From positions 12,288-76,287 of the forward strand of contig CAKRYY010000008.1 in NCBI GenBank assembly GCA_934432885.1: a stretch of DNA of 64,000 bases. Direction: 5' to 3'. Below the pieces are notes generated by a model. That model was not told the origin of the DNA. It ran no database searches and worked only from the letters and a program-made list of their open reading frames with translations. Below, one piece after another: positions 21,063-28,147 of the stretch. A program made the translations under genes and the position numbers. Source of the stretch: an uncultured Lachnospiraceae bacterium (lineage in GTDB: Bacteria; Bacillota; Clostridia; Lachnospirales; Lachnospiraceae). The first letter of the stretch is position 1, and each line of letters opens with the position of its first letter.

Positions 21063-22333
21063 GCCTCGTCACCTGCCTTAATCAAAGTTTTTCCGCTTGC
21101 CAGCCAGCCGTCTTCAAAATCATCCTTTGTGGTCTTACCGAATACAACCGAGTTTTTCCCTACGCTGATATGGTCTGGAAGAATACTCTTTTCTCCGACA
21201 GTTACAAGCCCATGATTATAGATATGCGGCGCTGTATCGTTCTCCACCTCTTCACCGGTTCCAAGCTTTACCTCATTGCCGATGATGACGTCCTCTGCAA
21301 CGATTGCCTTCGTCAGCTCGCAATTCTTTCCGATTTCTGTCCGGTTCATAATGATGGAATCCCGCACTACCGTGCCCTCTCCAATCGTTACACCGCAGCC
21401 AATTACAGAATTATATACCTGTCCAAGCACCGTCGTACCCTCGCCGATGATGCTCTTTTCTACGACGCTGTCGCCGGATATGTACTGCGGCGGAAGAATC
21501 TCGCTGCGCGTATAGATTTTCCAGTATTCCTCATACAGATTGAACTCCGGAATGATGTCGATTAACTCCATATTGGCTTCCCAGTAGGAATTGAGCGTTC
21601 CGACATCCTTCCAGTATCCGTTAAATTCGTAAGCATAAAGCGGTGCACCATTCTGGTGGCAGTAAGGAATTACATGCTTGCCAAAGTCAAGCGCAGGCTG
21701 GTCTGCCATCGCAATCAGCGCTTCCTTTAATGTTTTCCAGTTAAAGATATAGATACCCATAGAAGCCAGATTGCTTCTCGGATGCTCAGGCTTTTCTTCG
21801 AAATCCTGAATCTTTTTATTTTCATCGGTAATAACGATACCGAAACGCTTTGCTTCCTCAATCGGAACCGGCATCGCTGCAATCGTTACCTCCGCTCCGT
21901 TTGACTTATGGAAGTCAAGCATAACCTCATAATCCATCTTATAGATATGATCTCCGGAAAGAATCAGCACATAATCGGGATTATAGCTTTCCATGTAGTC
22001 GATATTCTGGTAAATAGCATTTGCCGTACCGGTATACCACTCGCTGTTCTTACTCTTTTCATAAGGTGGCAGAACGGACACGCCGCCGATATTGCGGTCA
22101 AGGTCCCAGGGAATACCAATTCCAATATGAGAATTAAGCCGAAGTGGCTGATACTGTGTCAGAACACCCACCGTATCTACTCCCGAATTGATGCAGTTGC
22201 TAAGCGGGAAATCAATGATTCTGTATTTGCCACCAAACGCCACTGCTGGTTTTGCAACCTTGGATGTCAGCACACCCAGTCTGCTTCCCTGGCCACCTGC
22301 CAGAAGCATAGCAATCATTTCTTTCTTATACAT
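21059..22333 (-). CDS. glgC: Glucose-1-phosphate adenylyltransferase, catalytic subunit
   Basis: GlgC makes ADP-glucose from ATP and glucose-1-phosphate, the committed step of glycogen synthesis. The 424-aa protein keeps the full catalytic set: [24 protein letters not shown] (nucleotide and pyrophosphate loop), [11 protein letters not shown], the metal-binding [10 protein letters not shown], and the glucose-1-phosphate-binding [10 protein letters not shown]. The C-terminal hexapeptide repeats form the beta-helix. AAGGAG precedes the ATG. A sigma-A promoter lies about 70 bp upstream. Confidence 0.96.
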   Translation of the reverse strand: MYKKEMIAMLLAGGQGSRLGVLTSKVAKPAVAFGGKYRIIDFPLSNCINSGVDTVGVLTQYQPLRLNSHIGIGIPWDLDRNIGGVSVLPPYEKSKNSEWYTGTANAIYQNIDYMESYNPDYVLILSGDHIYKMDYEVMLDFHKSNGAEVTIAAMPVPIEEAKRFGIVITDENKKIQDFEEKPEHPRSNLASMGIYIFNWKTLKEALIAMADQPALDFGKHVIPYCHQNGAPLYAYEFNGYWKDVGTLNSYWEANMELIDIIPEFNLYEEYWKIYTRSEILPPQYISGDSVVEKSIIGEGTTVLGQVYNSVIGCGVTIGEGTVVRDSIIMNRTEIGKNCELTKAIVAEDVIIGNEVKLGTGEEVENDTAPHIYNHGLVTVGEKSILPDHISVGKNSVVFGKTTKDDFEDGWLASGKTLIKAGDEA

Positions 22334-22400
22334 AGTGTCACTCCTTATAGCTCATTGGACTCTGGCTTTTTTCAATCATATCTCGCAGAGGTCTGTTGTC

Positions 22401-22429
22401 ATTATAGCATAGTTTCTTTTAAAAGTGAA
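22401..22429 (-). promoter_or_regulatory. Promoter of glgC-glgD
   Basis: On the minus strand TTCACT (22424-22429), a 17-bp spacer and TATAAT (22401-22406) preceded by TGC, an extended -10. Distance to the glgC start is about 70 bp. Confidence 0.7.
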
Positions 22430-22700
22430 TTCTTTTTACAATTTATATCTTTGATTTTGCCATTTTTATGTGTAATTTTTACAATATTTTGCATTTTTGT
22501 CTGTTTTTTTGTATATTTTATACATTCGTTTCTTTTCCTTTTGTTTCTTCACTTTTCAAATTTTACAATTCCGTCATTTTCTGGATATTGACAGGAAACA
22601 TTTAGGAAGAAAATTGAAATTATCATTTGTTTTTTCCTATCTTGTGCGTATAATATTATATATGTGATTTTACTCATTATAAATAGGAAGAGGAACCTTT
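22430..22700 (+). promoter_or_regulatory. AT-rich glgC-murC intergenic region with murC promoter
   Basis: This divergent spacer is very T-rich on the plus strand between 22435 and 22580 and holds no gene. The most likely murC promoter is TTTGTT (22627-22632), a 16-bp spacer and TATAAT (22649-22654). A TTGACA at 22588-22593 lacks a good -10. I see no riboswitch-like structure. Confidence 0.4.
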
Positions 22701-24080
22701 ATGTATCAGATAGATTTCAGCAATCCCATTCATATTCACTTTATCGGAATCGGCGGCATCAGCATGAGCGGTCTTGCAGAGATTCTGCTTGCCGAAGGCT
22801 TTACCATTTCCGGCTCAGATATGCGCCACAGCGCTTTGACCGATATGCTGGAAGGAAAGGGTGTTCATATCTTTTACCGCCAGAGTGCAGAAAATTTGAC
22901 AGATGATATAGACCTTGTTGTTTATACCGCTGCTATCCACAAGGACAATCCGGAGTTTGCAGCCATCGCCCAAAAAGGACTTCCGTCTCTTACCAGAGCA
23001 CAGCTTCTTGGACAGATTATGCGCAATTACAAAATACCGATTGCCATCAGCGGCACACACGGCAAAACAACCACGACCTCTATGGTTTCCGAGATTCTTT
23101 TGCAGGCACAGGCAGACCCTACGCTTTCCATCGGTGGTATTCTCCGTTCCATCGGCGGCAATATCCGTGTCGGAAAATCCGATTATTTTGTAACAGAGGC
23201 CTGCGAATACACCAACAGCTTTTTAAGCTTCTTCCCTAAAATCGGACTGATTTTAAATGTAGAAGAGGACCATCTTGATTTCTTTCGGGATATTCATGAA
23301 ATCCGTGCTTCCTTCCATAAATTCGCAGCTCTGCTGCCGGCAGATGGACTTTTGATTATCAACAAAGAAATCGAGGGGCTTGATGTTATCCTCGAAGGCT
23401 TAAGCTGCCGCGTCATTACCTATGGAAGCACACCGGACGCTGATTATTATTATACTGACCTGCAGTTTCATGAATCAGCACAGCCTACCTTCCTGCTGCA
23501 TGATCTGGCAGGAAATACGCAGAGCATTTCCCTCTCCGTTCCAGGTGAGCACAATGTAAGCAACGCACTTGCTGCCATTGCTTTGGCAGATGCGCTTTTC
23601 ATTGACCGTTCCTGCACAGTATCCGCACTGTCTGCTTTTCATGGCACAGACAGACGTTTTGAATACAAGGGCGTCATCGGCGGCGTAACCATTATCGACG
23701 ATTATGCGCATCATCCAACCGAAATCACCGCAACACTTCAGGCAGCCCAGAATTATCCGCATAAAACTCTGTGGTGCGTATTCCAGCCACATACCTATAC
23801 CCGTACCAAAGCGTTCCTTCCCGAATTTGCAAAGGCGCTTTCCCTTGCCGACAAAGTTGTGCTTGCCGACATCTATGCCGCCCGTGAGACGGATACGCTC
23901 GGTATCAGTTCCCGTACTCTACAGGCGGAAATTGAAAAGCTCGGAAAAACCTGTTATTATTTTCCGTCCTTCGATGAAATTGAGAACTTTTTATTAGAAA
24001 ATTGCACAGAGGGCGATTTGTTGATAACTATGGGAGCCGGAGACGTCGTAAAAATTGGCGAAAACCTGCTTGGGCTTTAG
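22701..24080 (+). CDS. murC: UDP-N-acetylmuramate-L-alanine ligase
   Basis: MurC adds L-alanine to UDP-MurNAc, the first step of peptidoglycan stem-peptide assembly in the cytoplasm. The 459-aa product has the N-terminal Rossmann domain (HFIGIGGISMSGLAEIL), the ATP-binding AISGTHGKTTTTSMV, EACEYTNSFL, and the C-terminal DYAHHPTEI block of Mur ligases. GGAAGAGGAACC gives the ribosome site. It is not in a mur cluster here. Its stop is followed at once by the DnaA-box-like run. Confidence 0.97.
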   Translation: MYQIDFSNPIHIHFIGIGGISMSGLAEILLAEGFTISGSDMRHSALTDMLEGKGVHIFYRQSAENLTDDIDLVVYTAAIHKDNPEFAAIAQKGLPSLTRAQLLGQIMRNYKIPIAISGTHGKTTTTSMVSEILLQAQADPTLSIGGILRSIGGNIRVGKSDYFVTEACEYTNSFLSFFPKIGLILNVEEDHLDFFRDIHEIRASFHKFAALLPADGLLIINKEIEGLDVILEGLSCRVITYGSTPDADYYYTDLQFHESAQPTFLLHDLAGNTQSISLSVPGEHNVSNALAAIALADALFIDRSCTVSALSAFHGTDRRFEYKGVIGGVTIIDDYAHHPTEITATLQAAQNYPHKTLWCVFQPHTYTRTKAFLPEFAKALSLADKVVLADIYAARETDTLGISSRTLQAEIEKLGKTCYYFPSFDEIENFLLENCTEGDLLITMGAGDVVKIGENLLGL

Positions 24081-24231
24081 TTGTCCACATTATCCACATT
24101 TTGAATGACATTTTTTGTCCGTAAAAATGTGGATATTTTTACGCCTCGCCTTTCCCTGTTTTTACTATATATATGCGGGCTTTAACAGGATTTATGACAA
24201 GCTGTATTCCACAGTTTCCACAATGTCCACA
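24081..24231. promoter_or_regulatory. Cluster of DnaA-box-like 9-mers upstream of the primosome genes
   Basis: The 9-mers are TTGTCCACA (24081), TTATCCACA (24090, exact consensus), TGTGGATAT (24128, inverted, 8 of 9), TATTCCACA (24205), GTTTCCACA (24214) and ATGTCCACA (24223). Two groups are exact head-to-tail tandems at 9-bp spacing: two boxes at 24081-24098 and three at 24205-24231. They precede the extended -10 promoter of the DnaD-domain gene by about 70 bp. The likely role is DnaA-dependent control of helicase-loading genes or DnaA titration. Confidence 0.6.
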
Positions 24232-24278
24232 ATCCCCGCAAGTCCAGTGTTTTCAAGGCTTTTTGGCAAAATTACCTG

Positions 24279-24307
24279 TTTCATTTTTAAAAATGCTATG
24301 TTATAAT
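24279..24307 (+). promoter_or_regulatory. Promoter of the dnaD-dnaI-prs operon
   Basis: TATAAT (24302-24307) preceded by TGT is a perfect extended -10. TTTCAT (24279-24284) at 17 bp is a weak -35. The start codon is 40 bp downstream. Confidence 0.6.
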
Positions 24308-24346
24308 TTCTTTGCTTTGAAGAATACATACGAATCAGGTGAAGAA

Positions 24347-25399
24347 ATGGGAAATTTGACCCTTTACAGGGAGGAGTCCGGCGCGTTTACTGCTGTCTCC
24401 AACTGTTTTATTGACGAATACATGAGTGAGGCAAACGATGCACAGCTTAAGGTGTATCTCTATTTGCTGCGCTGTCTTCAGGTAAACCGCCCTACCGGCG
24501 TTTCTGAAATGGCAGATTTATTTAATCATACCGAAAAGGATATTTTGCGTGCGCTCAAATACTGGGAAAAAAAGGGACTGCTTTCCCTTGATTATGACAG
24601 CACCAAGACGCTCAGCGCAATCCGTCTGCTCTCGCCCACAGGATCTCAGAATCCTCAGCCCGCGCAGTCGGCGGATATTGTACCGCTTCCTGCTCCCAAG
24701 CATACGCAGGAGACTTCTGCACCTGCTTTTGCCATCCAGAAGCCGTCCTATTCTCTGGATGATTTAAAGGCATTCCGCTCCGGCGAAGAGACCGAGCAGC
24801 TTCTTTTTATTGTGGAGCAGTATATTGGCAAGCCGCTGACACCGTCAGAAATGAAAACCGTATTATTTCTTTATGATAAGCTTGGATTCTCTGCGGATTT
24901 AATCGATTATCTCGTTCAGTACTGCGTGGAGCGGGACAAGCGCAGCTTCCGCTTCATCGAAACCGTTGCGCTCAACTGGGCGCAGAATGGCATTACGACA
25001 CAGGCGCAGGCAAAGGATTTTGTCAAATTCTATGACAAAACCATTTATACGATTATGAAAGCCCTCGGCAAGTCAGGCGCTCCCGCACCAAGCGAAGCCG
25101 CCTACATCAACCGCTGGACAAAGGAATTCGGTTTTTCGCTGTCCGTTATCGAGACTGCCTGCGAAAGAACGGTTCTGGCAACCGATAAAAACCGCTTTCA
25201 GTATGCAGACAGTATTCTGACAAGCTGGCATCGTCTCGGTGTCCAGAGCAAAGAGGATGTCCAGAAGGCAGACCTTACCTATCAGAAAAGCAAAACGCCC
25301 CATGCTGCTACGCGCAGCAATACAACAAACGCATTTAATCAGTTTCCACAGCGTGAATACGATTTTGACGCACTGGAAAAAGAGCTGTTAAGCAATTAA
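24347..25399 (+). CDS. DnaD-domain primosomal protein
   Basis: This protein probably helps load the replicative helicase at origins or stalled forks. The 350-aa product has an N-terminal winged-helix-like region (NDAQLKVYLYLLRCLQV to KYWEKKGLLSLDYD), a low-complexity linker rich in Ala, Pro and Gln at about 110-145, and two DnaB_2/DnaD-type tail repeats (EQLLFIVEQYIGKPLTPSEMK and YINRWTKEFGFSLSVIETA, ending YADSILTSWHRLGV). I chose the ATG at 24347, after AGGTGA, because the 58-residue upstream extension is Pro/Cys-rich and covers the promoter. The helicase-loader gene follows by 21 bp, as expected for a loading pair. Confidence 0.87.
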   Translation: MGNLTLYREESGAFTAVSNCFIDEYMSEANDAQLKVYLYLLRCLQVNRPTGVSEMADLFNHTEKDILRALKYWEKKGLLSLDYDSTKTLSAIRLLSPTGSQNPQPAQSADIVPLPAPKHTQETSAPAFAIQKPSYSLDDLKAFRSGEETEQLLFIVEQYIGKPLTPSEMKTVLFLYDKLGFSADLIDYLVQYCVERDKRSFRFIETVALNWAQNGITTQAQAKDFVKFYDKTIYTIMKALGKSGAPAPSEAAYINRWTKEFGFSLSVIETACERTVLATDKNRFQYADSILTSWHRLGVQSKEDVQKADLTYQKSKTPHAATRSNTTNAFNQFPQREYDFDALEKELLSN

Positions 25400-25420
25400 C
25401 CAGATAAAAGGAGAATTTCC

Positions 25421-26383
25421 GTGCCCTTGACAAACCGGCAGTATGACGCCATTTTTCGTGAATATGAGGAAATGCAGAACCAGTCCCGGCGCAGCCAGCT
25501 TCAAAGGGTCGATGAGGTTTATAAAAACATCCCGCAATATGAGGAAGTAGAACGTTCTATTTCCTCTGTTTCTGTTGCTCAGGCGAAAAAATTGCTGGAC
25601 GGCGACCAGAATGCGCTTTCCGATTTAAAAAATACACTGCATGCGCTTTCCGAAAAAAAGCGCACGCTTTTGGTTTCCGCAGGGTATCCTGAGGATTATC
25701 TTGCTCCCATCTACCATTGTCCACGCTGCCGCGATACCGGCTATGTAGACGGCAAAAAATGCGCGTGTCTGCGTCAGAAAATTGTTACGCTCTTATATGA
25801 GCAATCCAATATCAAAGAAGTTCTGGACCGCGAAAATTTTTCCACACTTTCTTATGAATATTACAGAGATGCTGATTTGGAGCGTTTTCGTCAGGCAGTC
25901 TCTGCCTGTAAGACCTTTGTGGAAGCCTTTCCTGCCGGAAATAACCTGCTCTTTTGCGGTTCTGTCGGCGCAGGAAAAACCTTTTTAAGCAACTGTATTG
26001 CAAAAGAATTGATTGAAAGAGGCAATCTCGTACTCTATTTCAGCGCTTCTGCCCTGATTGATACGCTTTCAGGAAGAATGGGTGTATCCCGTGAAGAAAC
26101 GCATGGTGCAGAGCAGGATTTATATGACTGCGACCTGCTCGTTATTGACGACCTCGGCACAGAATATACCAATGCCTATGTAGCGTCCCAGCTTTTTTCT
26201 TGTCTGAACGAAAGGCTGCTGCGCCGAAAATCTACTCTGATTTCTACCAATCTTTCTCTGGAAGATTTGAGAAATAAATATTCGGAACGTATTTTTTCCC
26301 GGATAACAAGCAATTATGATATTTATAAGATTACCGGTCCGGATATACGCATGTACCGCAAAACCATGATAAACAGAAAGTGA
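25421..26383 (+). CDS. DnaI/DnaC-type helicase loader, AAA+ ATPase
   Basis: This predicted loader of the DnaB helicase is 320 aa. It has an N-terminal helical region, a four-Cys motif (YHCPRCRDTGYVDGKKCACL, about residues 98-118) like the zinc-binding domain of DnaI, and an AAA+ core with Walker A CGSVGAGKTFLSN and Walker B LLVIDDLGTE. The arginine-finger region (RNKYSERIFSRI) is present. Insertion-sequence IstB proteins are related, but there is no transposase here and the DnaD partner is adjacent. It sits 13 bp before prs. Confidence 0.9.
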   Translation: MPLTNRQYDAIFREYEEMQNQSRRSQLQRVDEVYKNIPQYEEVERSISSVSVAQAKKLLDGDQNALSDLKNTLHALSEKKRTLLVSAGYPEDYLAPIYHCPRCRDTGYVDGKKCACLRQKIVTLLYEQSNIKEVLDRENFSTLSYEYYRDADLERFRQAVSACKTFVEAFPAGNNLLFCGSVGAGKTFLSNCIAKELIERGNLVLYFSASALIDTLSGRMGVSREETHGAEQDLYDCDLLVIDDLGTEYTNAYVASQLFSCLNERLLRRKSTLISTNLSLEDLRNKYSERIFSRITSNYDIYKITGPDIRMYRKTMINRK

Positions 26384-26396
26384 GGAACTTATTACC

Positions 26397-27581
26397 ATGC
26401 AGACTCGTGAAGAAAAACGAAATCTGGAAACCATCCCTGTCGGCTCTCTCGGCGTCATCCCTCTGGTTGGCTGCCGCAGCCTCGGCGAAAAAATCGACTA
26501 TTATCTTGTAAAATGGCGCACCGAGCGGGAAAGCGAGCATAAAGACAGCCTTGCCTTTGCCGGATATCAGCGGGATTCTTATCTTTTAAATGCAAAGATT
26601 CCCCGGTTTGGCTCTGGAGAAGCAAAGGGTGTCATCATGGAATCCGTTCGTGGCTATGACCTGTATATTCTTGTAGATGTCTGCAATTACAGTCTTACCT
26701 ACTCGCTCTGCGGTCATGAAAACCACATGTCTCCCGATGACCACTATCAGGATTTAAAGCGTATTATCTCCGCTGTCGGCGGAAAGGCAAGACGCATTAC
26801 CGTTATTATGCCCTTCCTCTATGAAAGCAGACAGCATAAGCGGACTGCCCGCGAATCGCTTGACTGTGCAATCGCACTTCAGGAGCTTGTTGCAATGGGT
26901 GTCGATAATATCATTACCTTTGATGCACACGATGCGCGTGTACAGAACGCAATCCCGCTGCATGGCTTTGAAACAGTGCAGCCTGCTTATCAGTTCATCA
27001 AGGGTCTGCTCCGCAATGTAAAGGACCTTCAGATTGATTCCAATCACATGATGGTCATCAGTCCTGATGAGGGCGGCATGAGCCGCGCAATCTATATTGC
27101 AAACGTGCTTGGCCTTGATATGGGTATGTTTTACAAGCGCCGCGATTATACCAAGATTGTCAATGGCCGCAATCCTATCGTTGCGCATGAATTTCTCGGT
27201 ACCAGCGTAGAAGGAAAAGATATGATTATCATTGATGATATGATTTCTTCCGGTGAAAGCGTTCTGGAGGTTGCCGCTGCGCTCAAGGAACGAAAAGCGC
27301 GCAAAATCTTTATCTGCTCTACCTTTGGTCTGTTTACCAACGGTCTGGACCGTTTCGACCAGGCATATCGCGAAGGACTGATTGATAAGGTACTGACTAC
27401 CAACTTAATCTACCAGTCTCCTCAGCTTTTGGAGCGTGAATGGTACATTAACTGTGATTTAAGCAAATATATCGCTTATATTATCGATACCTTAAACCAC
27501 GATACCTCCATCAGCGACCTGCTGAATCCAAACGAACGTATCCAGCGTATCGTTTCAAAATATAAAACCGGCGAATTATAA
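26397..27581 (+). CDS. prs: Ribose-phosphate pyrophosphokinase, long form
   Basis: This enzyme makes PRPP from ribose-5-phosphate and ATP for nucleotide, NAD, His and Trp synthesis. It has the PRPP-binding loop MIIIDDMISSGESVLEVAAAL and the ATP-flexible-loop region MPFLYESRQHKRTARE. At 394 aa it is about 80 residues longer than the usual 310-320. The extra part is mainly an N-terminal segment (PVGSLGVIPLVGCRSLGEKIDYYLV and an RTERESEHKDS loop). It shares the dnaD-dnaI operon and could be limiting for the salvage enzymes elsewhere in the window. A 9-bp hairpin spans the stop codon. Confidence 0.92.
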   Translation: MQTREEKRNLETIPVGSLGVIPLVGCRSLGEKIDYYLVKWRTERESEHKDSLAFAGYQRDSYLLNAKIPRFGSGEAKGVIMESVRGYDLYILVDVCNYSLTYSLCGHENHMSPDDHYQDLKRIISAVGGKARRITVIMPFLYESRQHKRTARESLDCAIALQELVAMGVDNIITFDAHDARVQNAIPLHGFETVQPAYQFIKGLLRNVKDLQIDSNHMMVISPDEGGMSRAIYIANVLGLDMGMFYKRRDYTKIVNGRNPIVAHEFLGTSVEGKDMIIIDDMISSGESVLEVAAALKERKARKIFICSTFGLFTNGLDRFDQAYREGLIDKVLTTNLIYQSPQLLEREWYINCDLSKYIAYIIDTLNHDTSISDLLNPNERIQRIVSKYKTGEL

Positions 27582-27593
27582 TCATCGCCGGTT
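27566..27593. other. Hairpin across the prs stop codon
   Basis: AACCGGCGA and TCGCCGGTT form a 9-bp stem with a 10-nt loop containing the prs stop. On the plus strand it is followed by AAAAA, not T. On the minus strand it is followed by TTATATTTTG, so it looks more like an antisense terminator than a prs terminator. It could also protect the mRNA 3' end. Confidence 0.5.
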
Positions 27594-27601
27594 AAAAATA
27601 T

Positions 27602-27645
27602 TGAGTGTTCGAGACCTTCCACTCGTAAAACAAAACTAAAGGAGA
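27602..27645 (+). ncRNA. preQ1-I riboswitch upstream of queT
   Basis: The segment GAGTG-TTCGAGACCTT-CCACTC, then an A-rich run GTAAAACAAAACTAAAGGAG, has the layout of the compact preQ1 class I aptamer: a short P1 stem, a C-containing loop, and an A-rich tail that returns to pair with the loop. The tail runs into the AAAGGAG ribosome site of queT, so ligand binding would block translation. QueT is a queuosine-precursor transporter, which fits exactly. Confidence 0.85.
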
Positions 27646-27651
27646 ATTTCT

Positions 27652-28143
27652 ATGAAAAATCAAAAAGTAACCTTTCTGACCCAGGCAGCGGCAATCGCTG
27701 CCCTCTATGTTGTTCTGACCTTTCTGGCAAACGCCTTCGGACTTGCTTCCGGCGCCGTCCAGATTCGTCTCTCGGAAATGCTTGCCATTCTTCCGTTTTT
27801 TACCCCCGCTGCAATTCCCGGTCTTTTTGTCGGCTGTATGCTCAGCAATCTTCTGACCGGCTGCTGCATGCTTGACATCTTTGCAGGAAGCTTCGCCTCT
27901 CTGCTGGGTGCCGTTCTTGCATGGATGCTGCGCAGATGGAAATGGCTTGTTCCCGTTCCCAACATCTTAGCCAACATGCTTATCGTTCCCTATGTTCTGA
28001 CTTCACCCTACGGCTATGGTCTTACGGACGCATGGTGGTATCTGGTTGTGACTGTCGGCGCAGGTGAAATCATCTCCTGCGGCATTCTGGGTATGCTTCT
28101 GCTTACAGCCCTTGAAAAACACGCAAAATCCATTTTTTCCTGA
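27652..28143 (+). CDS. queT: Queuosine-precursor ECF transporter substrate-binding subunit
   Basis: QueT is the membrane S component of an energy-coupling-factor transporter for a queuosine precursor. The 163-aa protein has about five hydrophobic segments and the family motif VQIRLSEMLAILPFFTP near residue 36. It is the direct target of the preQ1 riboswitch, so uptake should fall when preQ1 is plentiful. The ECF energizing module is not in the window and is presumably shared. Four bases separate its stop from the convergent gene's stop. Confidence 0.92.
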   Translation: MKNQKVTFLTQAAAIAALYVVLTFLANAFGLASGAVQIRLSEMLAILPFFTPAAIPGLFVGCMLSNLLTGCCMLDIFAGSFASLLGAVLAWMLRRWKWLVPVPNILANMLIVPYVLTSPYGYGLTDAWWYLVVTVGAGEIISCGILGMLLLTALEKHAKSIFS

Positions 28144-28147
28144 TGCT

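Noticed and set aside
24081-24231. Chromosomal replication origin
   Set aside because: dnaA, dnaN and other oriC neighbours are absent, and no clear unwinding element accompanies the boxes. A regulatory or titration role is more likely.
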